From Amycolatopsis umgeniensis (GTDB taxonomy: Bacteria > Actinomycetota > Actinomycetes > Mycobacteriales > Pseudonocardiaceae), in contig NZ_JACHMX010000001.1 of assembly GCF_014205155.1 (NCBI RefSeq), positions 744,001 through 808,000 of the forward strand: a stretch of 64,000 nucleotides of DNA, read 5' to 3'. Positions 1-7,043 of this stretch are shown here, one piece after another. Made by a program: the position numbers and the translations under genes. Positions within the stretch are counted from its first letter, which is position 1. Each line of letters begins with the position of its first letter. Under the pieces are notes generated by a model. That model saw only the letters and a list, made by a program, of their open reading frames with translations. It did no database searches and was not told the origin of the DNA.

Positions 1-726
1 GGGTGCGACGACGATGAACTCGTCACGGAACTTCCCTCCCTGAGAAGGGTCGTAGACGTCGAGCCAGGGATGTGACCCGGTACCGGAGTCGGGGACCAGC
101 ACCGTCGGTCGGCGGGACAACGCGGGCCGCGCGGGTGCGGGACCGGGCAGGGAGACGGGGATCCGGGATCGGCCACCTGCCCGGCCGCCGCTGACGCGCT
201 CACCCAGCCCGGTGACGTCCCAGGGGACGCCGGTCAGGCCGACACCGGTGAACATGAGGTGGTCCAAGGAAAAGCGCCGCACCATGGCCGGATCGAGCGT
301 CGCCCGGTCACGGGTGGAAGCCTCGCGCAGGCGCTGCAACACCTCCCACGCGTCGATGATCCGCGCGCTCGCCCCGGCGCGGAGGGCCAGCGCGAGCGCG
401 ACCGGCGCGTCCGGCGGGCGGAACTCACCTCTCGAAGTGAAGGCCTGCAGCCCCATTTCCCGGAGCACGGCCTCGATACCGGTGCGGGTGGAGCCGTCGT
501 TCCACGCGTCCGACGGCATCAGGAGGACATTCGTGCGGTAAACGGTCGGCAAGTACCTGCTCGACCGCTCCGACGGCCACCCCGCGACGACCATCCCGTC
601 CGCGGGTTTCAGCACCCGCGCGCCGTGGCGTTCGAGCAGTTCGGCGGGGAAGGACGGCAGATAGGACTCCTCGGCATCCGATGCGGGGTACGCGTCCGGG
701 TCGGGCGAGACGAACCTGACCACCAT
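1..726 (-). CDS. Subtilisin-family (S8) serine peptidase, N-terminal part
   Basis: The frame is open from an ATG at 726 to the left edge, so only the first 242 codons are visible. The protein begins MVVRFVSPDPDAYP and, after about 200 residues without signal peptide or membrane segment, reaches VLVPDSGTGSHPWLDV. This matches the catalytic-aspartate region of S8 peptidases (usually D-T-G followed by H-P-W-L); here the motif reads D-S-G-T-G. The His and Ser motifs would lie beyond the edge. The start is chosen because GGAGG ends 5 nt before ATG 726; GTG 729 directly before it is less well spaced. The long leader before the catalytic core resembles cytoplasmic or unconventionally exported actinomycete S8 proteins. 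The family call rests on one motif, so the substrate and activity cannot be stated. Confidence 0.65.
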   Translation of the reverse strand, partial: MVVRFVSPDPDAYPASDAEESYLPSFPAELLERHGARVLKPADGMVVAGWPSERSSRYLPTVYRTNVLLMPSDAWNDGSTRTGIEAVLREMGLQAFTSRGEFRPPDAPVALALALRAGASARIIDAWEVLQRLREASTRDRATLDPAMVRRFSLDHLMFTGVGLTGVPWDVTGLGERVSGGRAGGRSRIPVSLPGPAPARPALSRRPTVLVPDSGTGSHPWLDVYDPSQGGKFRDEFIVVAP

Positions 727-729
727 CAC

Positions 730-1116
730 AGCCTCCCTCTCACGGCGGAACGGACCATGACACTGAGGTCGCGGGAACACCGTTGGCGGATACGAAAACG
801 CGAATCTCAACCGGGTAACGAAATTCAACAACGGTCGTGCGTTCTGACAACAAATCCTCGCCGTGGTCAGAGAATTCGTCGAAGCCGTCGGTCGGAATAT
901 CTTCGCAATTCGAGCTATTTCGTGAACCCGAAACGAGAACGGAAAGTGACCGGACGATCTGGTCACGCCGATACACCTGATCGGGCGGTAACCCCGCGGC
1001 CGTCCGGCGCGCCCATAGGACGTGAATTCCCGAAATCGTTTCGGCGAACCCGTATCCCGCTCTTGATCGGGAGCACTTCGCCGACGGCGAACCGAAAGAG
1101 CCCGGAAGGAGATGCG
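730..1116. other. Intergenic region, divergent promoters
   Basis: About 390 bases between the protease and the GTPase remnant. It is clearly richer in A+T than its surroundings, especially 780-950, which fits a promoter region for the leftward protease gene. Short frames on both strands have no ribosome binding site and no recognisable product. I see no RNA gene or long repeat here. Confidence 0.5.
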
Positions 1117-1400
1117 GTGGTTTCCGGACATGGGGCCTGGCCGCTCACCGACGCGGTGGTCGAACTGGCCGCCCGGGCGACCGGTTCGCCGGACGACGCG
1201 CTGGCGCAAGTGGGCAAGGCGGTACGCGCCCGCCTGGACCAGCCACTGCGCGTCGCGCTGGTCGGCCGTGTGTCGTCAGGGAAATCGACGCTGCTCAACG
1301 CGCTGTTGGGCAGAGCCATCGCCCCGACGAGCGGACGTGAGTGCACTGAGGTCGTCTATGTGTTCCGGCGCTGCGACCCTGCCGGGCTCCCGGACGTCGC
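1117..1400 (+). pseudogene. Dynamin-like GTPase, truncated 5' remnant
   Basis: From GTG 1117, which follows a GGAAGGAG ribosome binding site, the frame reads like the start of a bacterial dynamin-family GTPase: a helical leader, then the P-loop GRVSSGKSTLLNALLG at about residues 50-65 and the switch I segment with ECTEVVYVFRR. Similarity stops soon after switch I, around 1375-1400, and the frame then runs through unrelated sequence to a stop at 1560. Dynamin-like proteins of this type normally exceed 450 residues and need the G3 (DxxG) and G4 motifs, which are absent. The remnant is followed at once by the 3' end of a different gene in another frame, so this looks like a deletion junction and not a short functional GTPase. 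The start signals are intact, so a truncated peptide could still be made. Confidence 0.6.
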
Positions 1401-1595
1401 GCCAAAGGCCATCTGGGCACCTACACCGTCGGCAGCCGGACGATGGGGCGCTTCGCCTGTTACCCCAGCCCGTCCGGCAGGTCCGTGTTCGTGTGGACGA
1501 ACACGGACCTGGACATCCTGTCGATCGGCTCCGACCCGCAGCTCAGCGTCGAGCAGATGAAGACCTGGTTCGAGGGCTCTGTCGGGCTGAAGTGA
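1401..1595 (+). pseudogene. 3' remnant of a secreted or receptor-kinase-type protein
   Basis: In a different frame from the GTPase remnant, codons 1401-1592 followed by TGA 1593-1595 read as a well-formed protein end: GHLGTYTV, then GRFACYPSPSG, SVFVWTNTDLDILSIG and a closing helix EQMKTWFEGSVGL. The pattern of a small residue, Cys-Tyr, then W-T and a final amphipathic helix with Trp is typical of the extracellular C-terminal domain of many actinomycete Ser/Thr kinases and related secreted proteins. There is no start codon or upstream domain in this frame, so only the last 64 codons survive. It overlaps the 3' end of the convergent oxidoreductase gene by 53 bp. The family assignment is by pattern only. 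Confidence 0.45.
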
Positions 1596-4500
1596 CCGGG
1601 ACGAGATCGGCGAGGAGCGCGGACTGTTCCCGTCGGTAGGTCTCGACGTTCGCCAGTTTGACGTCCTCGTAGCCGCGAACCAGATCGGGCAGCTCGGCCA
1701 GCGCCAGGAGCCTGCCACGATCGGCGTCCTCGGCGCCGAACGCGGCGAGGATCGTTTCCCGGTACTGCGCGACGAGTTCCCGCTCCACCTTCCGGACCCG
1801 TGCCCTGCCGAACGGGTCCCAGCGCGTGCCGCGCAGTTTCCGCGCGGCGCGCAGCGCGACGAACAACGGCCGGAAGCCGGGGCCCAGCGCGATCTTCCGC
1901 TTCATCCCCAGCGCGCGGAGCACGGGCGGGTGCAGACGGTAGGCGTAGCGGCTGCCCACTCCGAACTCCGCCTCGATCCCCGCGAGCACGGCGGGATCGA
2001 GCGAGAGCCGAGCGACTTCGTACTCGTCCTTGTAGGCCATCAGTTTGTGCAGATTGCGCGCCACGGCTTCGGTGACGGCGGTCGAGTCCCCTTCCAGGAC
2101 ACGGACGTGCTCGACGAACTCCGCGTAAGCCCGCGCGTAGCGGACGTCTTGGTACTGGACGAGTTCGGGGACACGGATGTCCAGCAGGCGCGCGAGTTCC
2201 GAACCCTGCTCGGCATGCACGAGCGCGCGGGCGCGGAGAGTGGCCTCGGACGGAGCCGACGTCACGGCGACGGCGGGAGGAGCGACCGCCGCGTGCAGTC
2301 CCTCGGGATCCGCGACGAGTTGCCTGCCGCGCCGGAAAGCCTGGAGGTTGCCCGCGACGGCGACCCCGTTGAGTTCGATCGCGCGTTCCAGGCTGGCCGC
2401 GTCCAGCGGGATGGCTCCAGTCTGAAGAGCCGCGCCGAGCTGGAGGATGTTGGCGAACTGGTCGTCGTCGAACAGGGTCTCCGCCAGCGCCCTGGCGTCG
2501 AGCGCCACGGTTCGCGCCGCGCTCTCCGCGATCGCGCCGCGCACGGCCGCCGCGTCCGGGAACGACACGGTGGTGTCGACGACCATCCGGCCGGTCGGCA
2601 CCTCGGTCGTGGAGACCACGGCGGTGGTCCGGCCGGGATCCGCCACGGTCAGGTGCACCGGGTCCGCGCCGACGAGGACGTCACAGGCCAGGTAGAGGTC
2701 GCATTCCCCGGCCGCGAGTTTCGGGGCCTGCGGTGTCGGCTCGGCGGTGATCTTCAGATCCGAGACGACGGCGCCGCCCTTCTGCGCGAGCCCGGTCTGG
2801 TCCAGTGTCCGGACCTGCCTGCCCTCGATCACCGCGGCGGTGGCCAGGATCTGCGCGACGGTGACCACACCGGTCCCGCCGACGCCGGTGATCCGCACGG
2901 TGAAGTCGGTGCCGTCGGTCTCGGGCGCGGGCAACTCGGCGGCGGTGATCTCCCCGGCCCGCCGACGGTTTTTCCGCCCGGTGGGCACCACCGTCATGAA
3001 CGAGGGGCAGTCCCCCGCCAGGCACGAGTAGTCCACATTGCACGAAGACTGGTGGATCGTGGTCTTACGGCCGAACTCGGTGCTGACCGGCTGTACCGAC
3101 AGACAGTTCGACTTCTCGCCGCAGTCGCCGCATCCCTCGCAGACCCGTTCGTTGATCACGACCTTGGCGGCCGGGGTGTCCAGCTTTCCGCGACGCCGTT
3201 TGCGGCGCTTCTCCGCGGCGCATTCCTGGTCGTGGATGAGCACCGTCACCCCGGGAATGGTGGCCAGTTCCTCTTGTGTGCTCAGCAATTCGTCGCGAGA
3301 GCGGACCTCGACGCCGTCTGGGAGGCGGACACCGCGGAACCGCTTCGGCTCGTCACTGGTGATGACGACCTTGGCGACGCCTTCGACCAGGAGCAGCGAA
3401 GCCAGCCGTTCCACCGGCAGCCCGCCGATGGCGTCCTGTCCGCCGGTCATCGCGACTGTCGCGTTGTAGAGGATCTTGTAGGTGATGTTCACCCCGGCGG
3501 CCACGGCGGCCCGCACCGCGAGGCTGCCGGAGTGGGTGAACGTGCCGTCGCCGATGTTCTGCACGAAATGCGAGGCCTCGACGAACGGCTCCATCCCGAG
3601 CCACTGCGCGCCCTCGCCGCCCATCTGCGTCAGGCCGACCACGTCCCCGACCTGTTCCGGTTCCATGAACAGCGCCATGGCATGGCAGCCGATGCCGCCG
3701 CCCACCACGGTCCCCTCGGGCACCTTGGTCGAGGAGTTGTGCGGGCAGCCGGAACAGAAGTACGGCGTCCTGGTCAGCAGCGGCACCGAAATGCGCTCAC
3801 GGCGCCGTCGACCCCGCCACGCCGTCACCGACGGGATCTCGTGGTGCTCCGTCAGCCGTCCGGCCAGCACCCTGGCGACGGCGTCCGGGTCGAGCTCGCC
3901 GAGTTCGGTGCACAGGGTGCGGCCGTCCGGACCGGTCTTGCCGTACACGGCGGGCGCGCCGGCGGTACCGTAGAGCACTTCCTTGATCGCCGATTCGACG
4001 AAGGACCGCTTCTCCTCCACCACGACGATCTCGGTCAGGCCCTCGGCGAACCGGCGGACGATCGACGGTTCGAGCGGATGGATCACGCCGAGTTTCAGGA
4101 TCCGGATCCCGTGCCGGGACAACGCGTCGGCGTCCAGGCCGAGCAACCGCAGCGCCTGCATCAAGTCCAAGTAGGACTTTCCTGCGGTGACGATGCCGAC
4201 GCGGTCCGCGGGGCCTTCCTGGACGATCCTGTTGACCCCGCTCGCCCGCACGTACTCGAGGGCCAGCGGCACGCGTTCGGTGTAGAGGCTGCGTTCGAGC
4301 GCCATCAGCGTGGTGCCGAGCAGGCGGGAACTGGGCTTGTGCCGGTAAGGCGTGAAACCCTTGGCCAGCTCCGGCGCCGTCCACTGTGGCCGGACGCGGG
4401 CGGTGCCCGCGGCGTCGGCCACGTTCGCCACGAGTTTCATCGACGACCACAGCCCGCTCGCCCTGGACAGCTCGACGGCGTGCAGGCCGAAGTCCAGGAC

Positions 4501-5025
4501 GTCCTGGGAGTCGGACGGGAAGAACACCGGCATGGCCAGATCGGCCAGCGCGAGCTCGGAGGCACAGGGCACCGAAGAGGACTTCGCGTTCGGATCGTCG
4601 CCGACCAGCGCCACCGCGCCGCCCGCCGGATCGGTACCCGCGAGGTTGGCGTGCCGCAGGGCGTCCGTCGCCCGGTCCAGACCGGGCGCCTTGCCGTACC
4701 AGAACCCCGTGACCCCGCCGCGCGAAGAGCCGATCGACGAGGTGAGCTGACTGCCCATGACCGCCGTCGCGGCGAGCTCCTCGTTCAGCCCCGGACGGTG
4801 CACGACGTCGTGTTTGTCGAGCAGGACGGACCGGCGGCCGAGTTCGAGGTCGTACCCGGCCAGCGGGGACCCCTCGTAGCCGGAGACGAACACCGCGGGG
4901 GACGCCCCGGCCGCGCGATCGTGGCGCACCCGGTCGAACAGCATCCTGACCAGGGCCTGGACCCCGCTGAGGTAGACGGTGCCGTCCTCGGCCAGATACC
5001 GGTCCTCCAACGTGAACTGCTCCAC
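1543..5025 (-). CDS. Indolepyruvate ferredoxin oxidoreductase family protein (fused subunits)
   Basis: A fused 2-oxoacid:ferredoxin oxidoreductase of about 1160 residues, expected to decarboxylate aryl-pyruvates (or related 2-oxoacids) to acyl-CoA using thiamine diphosphate and iron-sulfur clusters, with electrons going to ferredoxin. The N-terminal third is the alpha-like part (VFVSGYEGSPLAGYD), followed by the CSGCPHNSSTKVPEG thiamine diphosphate part and GGIGCHAMALF. A cysteine cluster, RVCEGCGDCGEKSNC, would ligate a 4Fe-4S cluster, and the C-terminal gamma-type domain carries ITGVGGTGVVTVAQ and LDQTGLAQKGGAV. GTG 5025 is preferred because AGGAGG lies 8 nt upstream; the frame stays open further up but without a binding site or similarity. 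The last residues are basic and overlap the convergent remnant. It is divergent from an Lrp-type regulator, the usual arrangement for this enzyme. Confidence 0.9.
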   Translation of the reverse strand: MEQFTLEDRYLAEDGTVYLSGVQALVRMLFDRVRHDRAAGASPAVFVSGYEGSPLAGYDLELGRRSVLLDKHDVVHRPGLNEELAATAVMGSQLTSSIGSSRGGVTGFWYGKAPGLDRATDALRHANLAGTDPAGGAVALVGDDPNAKSSSVPCASELALADLAMPVFFPSDSQDVLDFGLHAVELSRASGLWSSMKLVANVADAAGTARVRPQWTAPELAKGFTPYRHKPSSRLLGTTLMALERSLYTERVPLALEYVRASGVNRIVQEGPADRVGIVTAGKSYLDLMQALRLLGLDADALSRHGIRILKLGVIHPLEPSIVRRFAEGLTEIVVVEEKRSFVESAIKEVLYGTAGAPAVYGKTGPDGRTLCTELGELDPDAVARVLAGRLTEHHEIPSVTAWRGRRRRERISVPLLTRTPYFCSGCPHNSSTKVPEGTVVGGGIGCHAMALFMEPEQVGDVVGLTQMGGEGAQWLGMEPFVEASHFVQNIGDGTFTHSGSLAVRAAVAAGVNITYKILYNATVAMTGGQDAIGGLPVERLASLLLVEGVAKVVITSDEPKRFRGVRLPDGVEVRSRDELLSTQEELATIPGVTVLIHDQECAAEKRRKRRRGKLDTPAAKVVINERVCEGCGDCGEKSNCLSVQPVSTEFGRKTTIHQSSCNVDYSCLAGDCPSFMTVVPTGRKNRRRAGEITAAELPAPETDGTDFTVRITGVGGTGVVTVAQILATAAVIEGRQVRTLDQTGLAQKGGAVVSDLKITAEPTPQAPKLAAGECDLYLACDVLVGADPVHLTVADPGRTTAVVSTTEVPTGRMVVDTTVSFPDAAAVRGAIAESAARTVALDARALAETLFDDDQFANILQLGAALQTGAIPLDAASLERAIELNGVAVAGNLQAFRRGRQLVADPEGLHAAVAPPAVAVTSAPSEATLRARALVHAEQGSELARLLDIRVPELVQYQDVRYARAYAEFVEHVRVLEGDSTAVTEAVARNLHKLMAYKDEYEVARLSLDPAVLAGIEAEFGVGSRYAYRLHPPVLRALGMKRKIALGPGFRPLFVALRAARKLRGTRWDPFGRARVRKVERELVAQYRETILAAFGAEDADRGRLLALAELPDLVRGYEDVKLANVETYRREQSALLADLVPVTSARQSPRTRSSSARR

Positions 5026-5186
5026 CAGACCTGCCTCCTTCGGCACCCCACGCGATGTCACGACAGAAGACCCGACCTCGCGGGCCGCCGCAACAAGCGG
5101 CAGTCTATTGGCATCGATCACGCAAAATATCCGGCCCATCCGCACAGCTGGCCGATATTCGTTGCGTCTGCGTACCATCCTGACTC

Positions 5187-5657
5187 ATGGCGGACCAGCT
5201 CATCGACGAGACCGATCGCGAAATCCTCGAACTGCTCCGGGAAGACGCCCGGCGCACCCTCGGCGACATCGGTGCCCGCGTGACGCTGTCCACCGCGGCC
5301 GTCAAACGCCGCATCGACCGCATGCAGGAGAACGGCGTCATCGTCGGCTACACCGTCCAGATCGACCACGCCAAACTCGGCTGGGGCATCGAGGCGTTCA
5401 CCGAACTGCGGTTCACCGGGACCACCAAGGTCGGCGAGATCGTCCGGACGACCACGCGGATGCCGGAAGCCCAGGCGGTGTTCACCATCGCGGGCGACCC
5501 CGACGCGCTCGTCTGGCTGCGGGTGCGGGACATGGGCCACCTGCAGCAGACCATCGACGAGATCAGGCGGCACCACCAGGTGACGGGGACGAAGACGCTG
5601 ATGGTGCTGGACTCGTGGACCCGCGGGCAGCAGTGGCCCCAGACGGACGACGCCTGA
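5187..5657 (+). CDS. Lrp/AsnC family transcriptional regulator
   Basis: A 156-residue regulator with the family's full layout. The N-terminal winged helix-turn-helix (about residues 5-60) includes the opening LIDETDREILELLREDAR and a recognition helix AVKRRIDRMQENGVI; the C-terminal ligand-binding RAM domain follows. Such proteins sense amino acids or aromatic 2-oxoacids and assemble as dimers to octamers. It is transcribed divergently from the indolepyruvate oxidoreductase gene with 161 bp between the two starts, so control of that gene, and of itself, is the likely role. ATG 5187 is the only start that keeps the complete DNA-binding domain. Confidence 0.9.
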   Translation: MADQLIDETDREILELLREDARRTLGDIGARVTLSTAAVKRRIDRMQENGVIVGYTVQIDHAKLGWGIEAFTELRFTGTTKVGEIVRTTTRMPEAQAVFTIAGDPDALVWLRVRDMGHLQQTIDEIRRHHQVTGTKTLMVLDSWTRGQQWPQTDDA

Positions 5658-5688
5658 AACCGGCCTCGTGGGTTGGTGCCGACTGCGC

Positions 5689-5735
5689 GTGAAGGCCCCC
5701 TTCCCTCGGCTCAGCCGAGGGAAGGGGGCCTTCAC
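5689..5735. repeat. GTGAAGG-type long palindrome, copy 1
   Basis: Perfect 23-base arms (5689-5711 and 5713-5735) around one base, beginning GTGAAGGCCCCCTTCC and ending GGGGGCCTTCAC. It lies 31 bp past the Lrp stop and could act as a strong terminator, but its arms match related palindromes at 13.8, 27.8 and 40.7 kb, so it is also an interspersed repeat. Confidence 0.85.
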
Positions 5736-5920
5736 GCGGCTCGACGGGGTCTCGTGAGGAGTAAGGAACGTGGCGTTCGCGACTCCTCCCGTAGCTTCGC
5801 GTGCCGGGCGAGGTGTCGGTGCAGGTGGTCGTGAGCGGTAAGTCGCGTTAGAGCGCAACGGCATCTGCTTGCCCCCTCCCGACCAGGGTGAAGGTGAGTT
5901 GTCAGCGGCGGCCACCCCGG

Positions 5921-5975
5921 TGTCGCGAAAGCCACTTTCGCGACATCAGACGTCCCGAAAGTGGCTTTCGCGACA
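5921..5975. repeat. Interspersed inverted-repeat element, copy 1
   Basis: Perfect 19-base arms, TGTCGCGAAAGCCACTTTC and its complement, separated by 17 bases that contain GACATCAGACGTCCC. The same arms and nearly the same spacer occur at 51036-51090. Similarity continues for about 40 bases to the right of the arms, so the unit is longer than the palindrome. Confidence 0.85.
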
Positions 5976-6015
5976 CCCGAACCGGCACGCGGGCAAGCGA
6001 CCCGACACCCTTGCC

Positions 6016-6981
6016 TCACCGCCCACGTGACCCACTCCCCCGGAGCAGACGTCGCCCTGTCCGCGCGAGGTACTCCCCGAACTCCTCCGGTTCCTCCACC
6101 GTGAACTCGACGTCGGTGAGGGTCAGGACGACCGCCAGCCACTCGAAGGAATCGACGTACGCGACGTACCGGCAACCGCGCTCCCCGAGGGCTTCGAAAC
6201 TCCCGTCGATCCGGTGCAGGCGGGCCGCGGCCTCGCTCGCGCCGACCTCCAGCGTCAGCGTGATCCGGAGCGATTTCGGGCTGTGGAAGCGTTCTTGGAG
6301 ATGCCCCGCGACGTCTTCGACGGGGAGTTCGCGGGGTACGAACGCCACTTCGGTCGTCGTCGGCGCGGTGATCCGGTCAAGACGGAAGCTCCGCCAATCC
6401 CTCCTGTCGAGGTCCCAGGCGTAGAGGTACCACCGCATGCCGAGTTGGACGAGACGCATCGGCTCGACCGTCCGGGACGACGGGCCCTCCTTTCCCGTGT
6501 ACGCGAACTCCAGGCACCGGCGGGCCGCGATGGCCGCGGCGAGGACGTTCAGGACGTCAGGTGTCACTCGCGGCTGTTCACCGCTCCCGAACTCGACGGC
6601 GGCGAGCGTCGCGTCGGTCCGCCGACGCAGGGCCGCCGGGAGGACACGCCGGAGTTTCGCGGCGGCGCGGTCCGCCGATTCGGCGGTGAGGTCGATACCG
6701 GTCCCGCCCGCGGCGGCGAGCCGCAGCCCGAGCACGGTGGCGATCGCCTCGTCGTGTTCCAGCATGAGCGGCGGCAGCGCGGCGCCCGCGACGAGCCGGT
6801 AGTTGCCTCCCGGCCCTCGGGTGCTCTCCACGGGGTAACCCAGGCCGCGGAGGTGGTCGATGTCGCGGCGAAGGGTGCGGGACGGGACTTCCATGGCCGT
6901 CGCGAGTTCGGCGGCCGGCCACTGGCGGCCGGATTGCAGGAGCGACAGCAGTCGCAGCATCCGTTCTCGTGGTGCCGTCAC
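6016..6981 (-). CDS. WYL-domain (YafY-type) transcriptional regulator
   Basis: A 321-residue regulator. Residues 1-60 form an HTH_11-type winged helix (RERMLRLLSLLQSGRQWPAA, then SRTLRRDIDHLRGLGYPVES). The central WYL domain carries RWYLYAWDLDRRDWRSFRLDRI, and a C-terminal WCX-type segment follows. WYL proteins bind nucleic-acid or small-molecule ligands and repress or activate neighbouring genes. GTG 6981 is chosen because GGAGG lies 4 nt upstream and the HTH begins just inside; an upstream start would add only poorly conserved residues. The gene faces away from the UvrA-like gene across 62 bp that contain a perfect 9-bp inverted repeat, the probable operator for both. Confidence 0.87.
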   Translation of the reverse strand: MTAPRERMLRLLSLLQSGRQWPAAELATAMEVPSRTLRRDIDHLRGLGYPVESTRGPGGNYRLVAGAALPPLMLEHDEAIATVLGLRLAAAGGTGIDLTAESADRAAAKLRRVLPAALRRRTDATLAAVEFGSGEQPRVTPDVLNVLAAAIAARRCLEFAYTGKEGPSSRTVEPMRLVQLGMRWYLYAWDLDRRDWRSFRLDRITAPTTTEVAFVPRELPVEDVAGHLQERFHSPKSLRITLTLEVGASEAAARLHRIDGSFEALGERGCRYVAYVDSFEWLAVVLTLTDVEFTVEEPEEFGEYLARTGRRLLRGSGSRGR

Positions 6982-7000
6982 CGCGCCTCCCGACCGAATA

Positions 7001-7025
7001 GTTGTGGCCGTAAACCGGCCACAAC
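7001..7025. promoter_or_regulatory. Probable operator of the WYL regulator
   Basis: Inverted repeat GTTGTGGCC - 7 nt - GGCCACAAC, midway between the divergent WYL and UvrA-like starts. GTTGTGGCC and its complement are followed on the right by the UvrA-like start only 19 bp away. The position over both promoters suggests autoregulation and repression of the ATPase gene; the assignment is by position and symmetry alone. Confidence 0.55.
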
Positions 7026-7043
7026 TCATCGTAGCCTCGGTTC

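Larger units (their letters stand above)
5658..6015. other. Intergenic region with two long inverted repeats
   Basis: This 358-base gap between the Lrp gene and the 3' end of the WYL regulator gene holds no credible gene. It contains a 47-nt palindrome (5689-5735), a short GAGGAGT...ACTCCTC inverted repeat at about 5756-5790, and one copy of a repeat element (5921-5975) that recurs at 51 kb. Confidence 0.7.

Noticed and set aside
740..976. 78-codon leftward frame between the protease and the GTPase remnant
   Set aside because: No ribosome binding site, no hydrophobic or domain pattern, and A+T-rich composition typical of a promoter region.
1930..5283. Very long rightward frame opposite the indolepyruvate oxidoreductase gene
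   Set aside because: High GC in third positions keeps the antisense frame open; its translation is Gly/Arg/His-rich with no domain, whereas the leftward frame has clear enzyme motifs.
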